Shown here: one piece after another, positions 16,767 through 23,257 of the stretch
Layout of the letters: the number at the start of each line of letters is the position of its first letter
Position numbering within the stretch: the stretch's first letter is position 1
Source of the DNA: Tieghemiomyces parasiticus
Taxonomy: Eukaryota; Kickxellomycota; Dimargaritomycetes; Dimargaritales; Dimargaritaceae
DNA length: 23,257 nucleotides
Reading direction: 5' to 3'
Assembly (NCBI GenBank): GCA_027575765.1
Contig: JANBPT010000782.1
Span: 1 to 23,257 of the forward strand
Made by a program: the position numbers and the translations under genes
Notes under the pieces: generated by a model
What the model was told of the DNA's origin: nothing
What the model saw: the letters and a program-made list of their open reading frames with translations, nothing else
Database searches by the model: none

Positions 16767-18973
16767 TGATACACAGAGAAGGGAGGCAGGGCAGGCTCAA
16801 GCGGGAATAGCGGTGCCAGCGTAATAGGTGGAAGGAGACAGAGAGGATACAACGTCGAATCTCGAGGAGGGGACGGAGAGATAAGGAGGGGCCAGTGGAA
16901 GGGCTGAGCTGACGAGCGGGGATCGCGTTGGGTGGATGTGGGATGTGCAAAGTGTACTGGTAAATCGGTTAGTCGAGTGAGAAAGAATCACCAGAAGTTC
17001 CGGGGTTAGGACAGGACGTCGCCGAGGATGCATACACCTCCATGGTCGGGGTTCGTGAGTGCCTGACAGCTAGACAGATGCATGTACCCTCTCTCCTCCC
17101 TTCGGTTCGGTAGAGCCTTTTGCCAGTCGATTCGCAAGACGGGGCTTTGGCTTGGTGCCGGCGCACCCAAGGCGCCGGTTAGGCGTGCATTCAGAACCGC
17201 CCTCAGCAGTGGTGAACGCAGCCAATTGCACCTATGGCTGAGCTATACGGCGATTAATGGTCGACGAAGGGAAGTGGGACATGGGACTACACCTAATGCG
17301 CAAGCAAAGGGGTGGCGGAGTTGCGGCCCAGCCGCCGTCATAAGTCTGGCAACTTGTGGGGCATGGCATGCGCATCCTAGCCCCGGGCTGGCGGATACTT
17401 CATAGCCTGACATACCTTAAACACGGCCCGTAGGCGGAGGGGACGAGTCGCTCGGGCAATGGTGACCTCAGTATGACGCAGATAATGTAAGCTAGGGCTG
17501 GCCCTCCGGTAATGTGGGGGCCAGGTCGGGTGGATTGGGAGATTACTGGCGGTTGAGGAAAGCGTGAATAGCGAGCTCACGCCCGGTTGAAGCCGAGGGT
17601 CAATAGAGACTAGTGTGGCTAGCCGACGTGGACGAGAAGTTGCAGGGACAGCGTGGGGATCCCGGGCGATGAGTAATGGGATGAGGGAGGTAGAGAGAAA
17701 AGCTGAAGGGGAGGGGGGAGCAAAGGGTTTGAAGTGGCCTTACGTCTCAGTCACCGGGCGGGTGGGGAAGGGGGAGGGGGGTTCAGTCGGGCGACTGGCC
17801 AGTATGTGAGTCGGCTAGTAATGTGGTGATGTCTCGCGGTGTTTCGCCCTGGCTGTTCTGCTGTATACAAGCAACCAAGAATCCACGACGTCGAGCCTCG
17901 ACAACCAAGAGAGAACGTGCCGAATGGGTCCCGCGAAGCAAACGGTGGGGACGGTGGTGTCGAGCTAGAGGGTGACAAAGGCCGTAAACAACGGAGCCAG
18001 AGGGAATGGCGGAGGCAACAGGGTAGCAGGCGGATGTGGAAGCGAGCGGCGCAGAAGAGACAAGGAGCCCGGGCGTGATAAGGCGGCGGAGGAGGAGCTA
18101 GCGGTAGCCTCCGAGTGACCGGGGATGGATAAGTTGGGCCGGCTAAGGCCAGCGACGGGGGAGGGAGGCGGGAAAAGGCACAGAGCCAACGGCAGGGCAC
18201 CACAAGGGTTTAGCAAAGCATTGAAGGATGGTGGACGTGGGTTGTGGCGGACGGAGAGCGAGAGGGAGGGCGGACATCCGGTCGTACGAACTATGACGCC
18301 ATTAAGAGTTAGCGAGCAGGGAAGGCAGAGTGAAAGGTGCGGGCGGACAGGTTCACCAGGTGGCAGCGCAGATGGAAGGCAGGTAGAGCCGCTCGCTTTA
18401 TTCACCCCACGCAGGCTGAGCAAATAGTTGGGGGAGGGATGCGGCAGACAAGTCCGGCGGAAAAAAATAATGTTGGCCAGATAGGGCTGAACGGCAGAAA
18501 CTAGGAGAATTATTTGCAAGTCACGACGGCGTGCAGAACCCAGTGGAAGGAGACACAGTCCGGAAAATATACCACGTCTGGGCTCAAGTCACACGTATGG
18601 CCCCAAGGGTAAGCAGGAGTGAGAGGGGGAGGGCCGAGATGTAAGCCCTGGTGACTGTCCGCCAGGCTCTGCGTGGGGCCTTGGATCTCGAGTCGGCGAA
18701 GGATGGGTAGCAGCAGTCGATTGCCAGAACGGGGGGGCCTGGGACGCGACGCCGTGCGGGCCGTCGAGTCTGAAAATGGCCCGGTCTACCAGGCCAGGAA
18801 GTGAACGGATAGGCCTGGGGTAGAAACGTGAGCTGTGCACCTACTCGCACGCACACAGACATACACGTCCCCCGTAGTGCAGCCCCGGGCGATCCGCCAA
18901 TACTATCCCAAATGGGTTGGTACTATGACGTGTGGGGAGGAGAACACGGTCGGTTCGATTTCCTTTGTTCTTC

Positions 18974-19018
18974 GCACGTGCACATTAATATATAAGCCCC
19001 CAATGACTAAATCATTGG
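18974..19018. promoter_or_regulatory. E-box, TATA and inverted CCAAT cluster
   Basis: In 45 bp the sequence holds a palindromic GCACGTGC (CACGTG E-box core at 18975-18980), TATATAAG (18989-18996) and CCAATGA/TCATTGG, a perfect 7-bp inverted repeat with a 5-base loop (19000-19006 and 19012-19018). That gives back-to-back CCAAT boxes. It looks like a promoter, but no recognised gene starts next to it, so the target, if any, is unknown. Confidence 0.3.
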
Positions 19019-19377
19019 CAGCGTAATGCGAGCCTAGAGCCGAGGGGCGCACAGGCCAACGGTGCTGGAGGAAATAGGAACTGGCACATCATTGGGCCAT
19101 GTCGTCAGGTGGAGTGCTGGCCACTGGCTGGCCATATACCGTAGGGTCCGGGACTGACAGCAGCAGCAGTGGGCCTTGGAGGCTTCAGTAAAAGTTATAG
19201 GTGGGGTAAATGGCTGCGGGCCCGTATTGACCTAGATTAATGGAGCCCCTTCAGCCCCCCCCAGCTGCCATTCGTACTAACAACTCCAGAGCACGACCAC
19301 CGCAAGCCCGCCTCTCTAATCTGACGGCTTTCTAAGTCTCTCTCCCCCCCTCAGCTGTGGCTGGGGATCAGAAATCA

Positions 19378-19620
19378 TCGACGTTGGCTTCCGCAGAGTC
19401 AACCGGGGCCTGTGCTTCAGCCGACACCTCGGTAAGGGTATGCGTTAAGCTTTCAGCTTGACCGATCGGAGTCGGTGTAATCGCCACGGGGTTCCGGGAG
19501 GCCCCAATACCTCCGTTCCGGGACGGCCCTCAGTAGAAAGGGTGTCACGGCCACTCTCCGTCCTGTCCATGCCCGCCAGCTTACGTCATCAGGGCAATTC
19601 CACCATCGATTGCGCAGGGT
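19378..19620 (-). other. Doubtful coding remnant
   Basis: On the minus strand the frame ending in TGA near 19370 is open for about 57 codons and finishes with an acidic tail (SAEANVDDF). An overlapping frame upstream runs from an ATG near 19570 through TEGRPGTEVLGPPGTP. A single frameshift near 19490 would join them. No family is recognised, and in GC-rich DNA such open stretches can be chance. There is also a + strand CCCCTCAG acceptor-like and GTAAGG donor-like pair here, so the coding direction is unclear. Confidence 0.15.
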
Positions 19621-19872
19621 GTCCCGGCCCGTCTAGCTACCGGGAATACCAAACTCGGACCGTCGGATGGATACACCGTAGGATCTCACAGGTTCCTGAA
19701 TGATGGAACATAATCGCTGATGCCGATGGCGGCGGACCGCTTATAGTAACCGACTAGAGCTGTGCCGCCCGAAATCCTACCGTCCTGAGCCCGGGTATCG
19801 GTGTCACTACTACACATGCCACGACTGGCCCTGATATGCTAATGCTCGGACTTTACTTTTTGTTAATATATT

Positions 19873-19886
19873 TATATATATATATA
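19873..19886 (-). terminator. (TA)7 tract, likely 3'-end efficiency element of HADH
   Basis: A (TA)7 run inside an AT-only stretch (19862-19891) lies about 96-110 nt after the dehydrogenase stop. TATATA is the classic fungal efficiency element for cleavage and polyadenylation, and the position is suitable. It is also a simple microsatellite. Confidence 0.45.
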
Positions 19887-19981
19887 ATTTTAGTGCAGCC
19901 TAGGCCCGACAAGGGGCGAGGTTGACGGGAAGGTGGAAGGAGGGGGGGAGACAATCAGGTATAGGCGTCCTCTACTCGTAC

Positions 19982-21137
19982 TTAATACTTGTAGAATCCC
20001 TCGCCGGACTTGCGGCCCAGACGGCCCGACTCAACCAGCTTGTTCAGCTTCTCCGAAGGGGCGACCAGTTTGTCGCCGGCTAGGCCTTCACCAGACTTGT
20101 ACCAGCCGTCCAGGATGAACTTGGTGGTGTCCAGGCCGATGTAATCCACCAGTTCGAAGGGGCCCATCGGGTAGCCCGCGCCCAGTTTCATGGCCGTATC
20201 CACGTCCTCGGGGCTGGCCACTCCGCGCTCGACCAGGCGGATGGCCTCGGTCATGTACGGCACCAGCAGGCGGTTCACAATGAATCTGTCGGCATGAGGA
20301 GACATCCAAGCAGTACGAAAAAACAGCACGGGGTTATTATAGAACGTGTGGGCGTCCACCCCATAGTTGTTTTTTTGTTTGTTTTTTCCATATTCAGACG
20401 GCTGCTGTACACCTGCGGGGATACCGGCCCCTCCCGGCTCGAATCACTTACCCAGGGGTGTCCTTGCACTGGACGGGCGCCTTTTTCAGGGACTTGCAGA
20501 AATCAACGAGGGTCTCAATCACCTCGGGTGCGGTATCATTAGTCTTAACCACCTCGACGAGCTTCATCTGGGGAACCGGGTTGAAAAAGTGGAGGCCGGC
20601 GAACTTGGTCGGACGGGCGGTGACCTCGGCCAGTTGGCCGATGGGCAGGGACGACGTGTTGGACGTAAAAATGGTATGGGGCGGGGCCACACCGTCCAGG
20701 CTGCTAAACAAATTACGCTTGGTGGCCACGTTCTCTACAATGGCCTCGACCACAAGGTCGGCCTGCTCAACCGCCGCCAGCGGGTCGGTCGAGGTCTGCA
20801 CACGGCTCAGGATATCCTCGATAAAATGCTTCTGCTGGGCCTCGTCCTCGGCGAACTTCTTGCGCGCCACCCGCTTGAGCGACGACCGGATGTAGCCCGT
20901 GCCCTTGTCCAGCATCGCCGGGTTCAGGTCGACCATCGTCACCTGATAATTGTAGGTCGCCGCCACTTGGACGATACCCGAGCCCATCAGACCCGAGCCA
21001 TACACCACCACGCGCTTGATAGGATGGGCGGCATCGGTGTTGGTGCTCAGGGCCCGGACGGCCGGGGAGGGCCTGGCAGTGTTGGCCAGGGCGGCGGGCC
21101 GGAGGTGGCGGAGGATTTGAACTTGACGGGCGTACAT
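19982..21137 (-). CDS. HADH: Mitochondrial 3-hydroxyacyl-CoA dehydrogenase (two exons)
   Basis: Exon 1 is 21137-20452 and exon 2 is 20285-19982; joined they give 329 residues (human HADH precursor about 314). The enzyme oxidises L-3-hydroxyacyl-CoA to 3-ketoacyl-CoA with NAD+, the third step of beta-oxidation. Residues 1-33 are Arg-rich without acids, a mitochondrial presequence ending near RALST. The NAD-binding fold starts at 42 with [13 protein letters not shown] and ends its second strand in VTMVD70. The catalytic dyad is His183 (GLHFFNPVP) and Glu195 (MKLVEVV), with Asn233 (FIVNRLL) following. The C-terminal dimerisation domain has [13 protein letters not shown] and ends GEGFYKY. Gly229 is split by the intron, which restores the family-typical CKDTPGFIVNRLL. 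The TATAATA-like sequence about 25 nt before the ATG may be the core promoter or part of a very short leader. Confidence 0.97.
20286..20451 (-). other. HADH intron (166 bp)
   Basis: The donor is GTAAGTG at 20451 and the acceptor GACAG ends at 20286. A TAATAAC branch-like heptamer (20339-20333) lies 47 nt before the acceptor. If the intron is retained, the reading frame meets TAA within the donor itself (GGG TAA). The 3' part of the intron is open in the exon 2 frame, which can mislead gene callers into an internal Met start. Confidence 0.92.
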
Positions 21138-22241
21138 GGCGAATGCGGTGCGAGGTATTATAAAAGGTGGGATATAGGGAAGTGCAGTGAAGAAATGGGC
21201 CAGTTTAAGCAGCTTGTGAGTAGAACAGGGGCGAGTCAGAAGGGTAAGGTAGCTGTGCGCCCAAGTGGCTCGTGAAGGCCGGGGGGAACCGCCAGAGGGG
21301 GAGGGGGGTGAGGAAGGAAAGCCAGTTGGTTGGGGAGGGGGAGGCGGGAACGCACGGAGCTGCGCGTGAAGGTTACCACTGGTCCGTCCTCCAGGGGCCG
21401 TGAGAAGGCCAGAGTCGGTCCAAGCGTCCTGAGGATGCATGGCGGGCAGACGACCCTCCGGCCTGCGGGAGTTAGCCCACCGCTTTGGGTCGTTCACTTT
21501 CCTCCAACAGCCCTGTGGAACGCTGACAAGCTCGCGGCAGCAGTCCAATCTCTGGCCAGTCACCGGCTTGTGCGGGGGTATGCCCGGTGGCTAGTGAACG
21601 TGCCAGCTGGTAGCTGCTACCTGAGTTCCCCCCTACAGCGCGGCCTAAGGCCAATCGGAGAGGGTGAGCCGTTGGGTTTAAACAACCTACCCTCTAAGCA
21701 GTAAGCTCGGTTCTGAGGCCCCTTTGTCAAGAAGGTGGGGTGACTCAGGTGCCGCTGCCTCCAGTGGAGAGAGTGGAACCTTATCGGAGAGGGAGGGTGT
21801 ATGAAGTAGTGCGACCAGTTGGCGGGCGCTGTGAATCCTTGGGTTCCAGACCGAATTGCGAAACGCAGTGCGAGCGGTGACTGTCAAGGTTGGGAGGTAT
21901 AGCTGTGGCGTTAGATTCGGCGTGACAGGTGCTTCACCGAGGTGACCACCTAGGCCTTGGCTCTGAAATCCGCGTGAATTTGAGTGCGGATGTATTATAA
22001 TATCTCAAGATGGACCCTCATACGCATATCGTCTAAATATGACACATACGCAGTTGGAGGGGGGCTTAAGCTGCCAGTCACATTTTCTTTAATTTCGAGT
22101 CTGGGGGGTTTAGAGTACAAGGTCGATTAGGAGTAGAGAGTAGGACAGCTAGTCAACGCGGCGAAACTATCAATTGTAAGTGCGGCTTCACCGGACTAGG
22201 CGTAGCGGTAGGGGGAGGGAATGACAGCCGGCAACCAAGGC
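21138..22241. other. Spacer: HADH promoter side and inhibitor 3' flank
   Basis: No supportable gene. The first 150 bp upstream of the HADH ATG are rich in short pyrimidine blocks on the sense strand. The part around 21990-22110 is AT-richer and likely 3' flank of the inhibitor gene. Open frames at 21330-21890 have no family features. Confidence 0.5.
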
Positions 22242-22571
22242 TTACGCCCGCTGCGTAGTGATCACGCCGTCCTCCTCGACGAACGCTACGCGGGGGTCCT
22301 TTTCCACGCTGGGCAGCAGGGTGGCTGGGAAGGTGGCCTTGACAGAATTGATAAATTCAAACGAGTCTTCGATAGCACCGCCAGAACAATCTAGGTTCTT
22401 GTTGAAACTAGCCGAAGTGCTGGCAAAGTCGTTGCTGTCGCGGAAATGGATGAGGTAGGTAACCTGGGCGTGACCACGATCGGTTATGGCTATGCAGGGC
22501 ATCTCAGCGTGGGCCAGGCCGGCGAGGAGGGCCAAGGCCGTCGTAGTAGCGGACAGCATTGCGAAGCGCAT
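22242..22571 (-). CDS. Secreted peptidase inhibitor I9-domain protein (109 aa)
   Basis: A 109-residue protein. Residues 1-22 form a signal peptide (MRFAM, hydrophobic core LALLAGLA, cleavage likely after AHA), leaving about 87 residues. The mature part follows the I9 (subtilisin propeptide-like) pattern: a strand with VTYLIHFRD, a helix region (FASTSASFNKN), the turn SGGAIED, then FINSVKATFPATLL, and the closing strand DPRVAFVEEDGVI. In free-standing I9 proteins such as Pleurotus POIA1 or yeast Pbi2, the C-terminal residues (here TTQRA) occupy the active site of a subtilisin-type protease. No peptidase domain follows, so this is an independent inhibitor or a foldase-like helper. Unlike cytosolic Pbi2 it is predicted secreted and has two Cys (26 and 62). 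I chose the ATG at 22571 (A at -3) over one 24 codons upstream because only the shorter form has the signal peptide at its start. Confidence 0.78.
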   Translation of the reverse strand: MRFAMLSATTTALALLAGLAHAEMPCIAITDRGHAQVTYLIHFRDSNDFASTSASFNKNLDCSGGAIEDSFEFINSVKATFPATLLPSVEKDPRVAFVEEDGVITTQRA

Positions 22572-23257
22572 CGTTGCAGGAAATGAGGGAAAGGGGTTAG
22601 CGTTAGGGTACGAGAAGTATTGTGCAAGCCAGCGAGGTCTCAAATGGAGGGGAGAGGGCGGTGTAGGAAGCTGGCAAGGGATAAGCAGCTGCAGTAGCAG
22701 AAGCAGGAAAGAGAATGTAAATGAAAAAGGCGTAGTTGAGGAACGGAAATGCGAAGACTATGGGGTGGACAGGTGCTGAGGGCTAGCGAGTAGTGGCACT
22801 CGGGGACCCACGTCGTCATAGGAAAGGCCTACTGGGGATAGGGCGAAATGACCGTAGTGTTGCGAACAAGAGGCGGGGTTCGCGGGTCACAGGGGGGCGG
22901 TGAGGTGACTGCGTCTATTAATCCCGCCGCATGGACTCCCAAAGTCGTCCAAGGCTGCGCCTTCATTGGCGACCAAATGCCAAGGGGCGCCCCCCCCCCT
23001 TCCGTTTTTGGGAACCCCTCTCCCTCTCTCCGTCCCTTTGCCAACTCGCTGATCGCTGCGCCGTAACAGCGGGGCGGCCATGGTGTACCCCCTTGTTTGG
23101 CGTGTCTTAGTGACCCTTTGGGCGACCGTCTCCTCGTCTAAACCCTCTGCTTAGCCAGAGGAACTACCTATACCTGCTTCAATACAGGTGCCTCCAATTA
23201 TTTTGAGGATTTCTAAGTCAAATTAGTTTTATTCAATATAGCTGCCACCACTCTGTA
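22572..23257. other. Right-end spacer, inhibitor promoter side
   Basis: No gene seen. The first 150 bp upstream of the inhibitor ATG are CT-rich on its sense strand. Near the edge a small hairpin, CCTCTG/CAGAGG with a 6-base loop (23144-23161), and ACCTG/CAGGT pairs follow, then AT-rich sequence. None is a recognisable terminator or RNA gene. Confidence 0.5.

Larger units (their letters stand above)
16767..19981. other. Long spacer between kinase and HADH genes
   Basis: About 3.2 kb without a convincing gene. The left part should be the kinase promoter. From roughly 17600 to 18420 the + strand is strongly purine-rich, so the kinase's sense strand is CT-rich there. Open frames in this part (for example 17965-18519, -) are Ser/Pro/Leu-rich shadows. 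Near 18975-19018 there is an E-box/TATA/CCAAT cluster. Between 19378 and 19620 several minus-strand frames are open, listed as a doubtful remnant. The right end is the 3' flank of the dehydrogenase with a (TA)7 tract. Confidence 0.5.

Noticed and set aside
17965..18519. 184-codon minus-strand open frame in the long spacer
   Set aside because: Composition is Pro/Ser/Leu-rich with no domains or splice logic. It reflects the CT-rich strand bias there.
19982..20359. Separate 125-aa gene starting inside the HADH intron
   Set aside because: Consensus GTAAGT donor and CAG acceptor join the exons in frame and restore the conserved family sequence across Gly229; the apparent Met lies in the intron.
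20430..20450. GGCTCGAATCAC resembling a tRNA T-arm
   Set aside because: It lies in the 5' part of the HADH intron, and no acceptor, D or anticodon stem can be drawn around it.
20367..21275. 302-codon + strand open frame opposite the HADH gene
   Set aside because: It is antisense to HADH exon 1 and the intron, it tracks the codon structure of the dehydrogenase, and it has no family features.
1..23257. CRISPR arrays, bacterial operons, rRNA
   Set aside because: No regularly spaced repeats, no Shine-Dalgarno-type gene spacing and no rRNA-like sequence were seen. The gene content and intron are eukaryotic.

Overview
The window reads as nuclear DNA of a GC-rich filamentous or early-diverging fungus. 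It carries a eukaryotic Spt5 with NGN and KOW domains and a GSRTP-type C-terminal repeat region, a fungal-style hybrid histidine kinase, and a mitochondrial 3-hydroxyacyl-CoA dehydrogenase split by one GTAAGT...CAG intron. It also carries a DUF4112 protein and a small secreted I9-type protease inhibitor. I cannot name the species. The intronless 3.7 kb and 6.0 kb genes and the long low-complexity inserts would suit an early-diverging lineage, but that is inference.

Layout, left to right. 1-748: no supportable gene. 749-1100 (-): C-terminal piece of a small gene, open except for one in-frame TAA, possibly a decayed relative of the I9-type inhibitor at the far right. 1351-2461 (-): decayed mariner-type (DD34D) transposon with an imperfect inverted repeat at its ends. 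2983-3762 (-): DUF4112 protein. 3763-5755: spacer with a weak retroelement-like remnant. 5756-9472 (-): Spt5. 9473-10781: spacer holding the kinase 3' end and the Spt5 promoter side. 10782-16766 (-): hybrid histidine kinase of 1994 residues. 16767-19981: long spacer, purine-rich on the + strand near 17.6-18.4 kb, with a promoter-like E-box/TATA/CCAAT cluster near 19.0 kb. 19982-21137 (-): 3-hydroxyacyl-CoA dehydrogenase, two exons. 22242-22571 (-): secreted I9-type inhibitor.

Every convincing gene, and the transposase remnant, lies on the minus strand, so each spacer holds one gene's 3' end and the next gene's promoter. The genes do not form a pathway: they cover transcription elongation, phosphorelay signalling, mitochondrial beta-oxidation, an uncharacterised membrane-associated family and extracellular protease control. 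The most unusual items are the hybrid kinase, whose ATP-binding domain is split by about 350 residues and whose receiver is split by about 80, the stop-codon pattern of the mariner remnant, and the two possible I9-like domains at opposite ends of the window.
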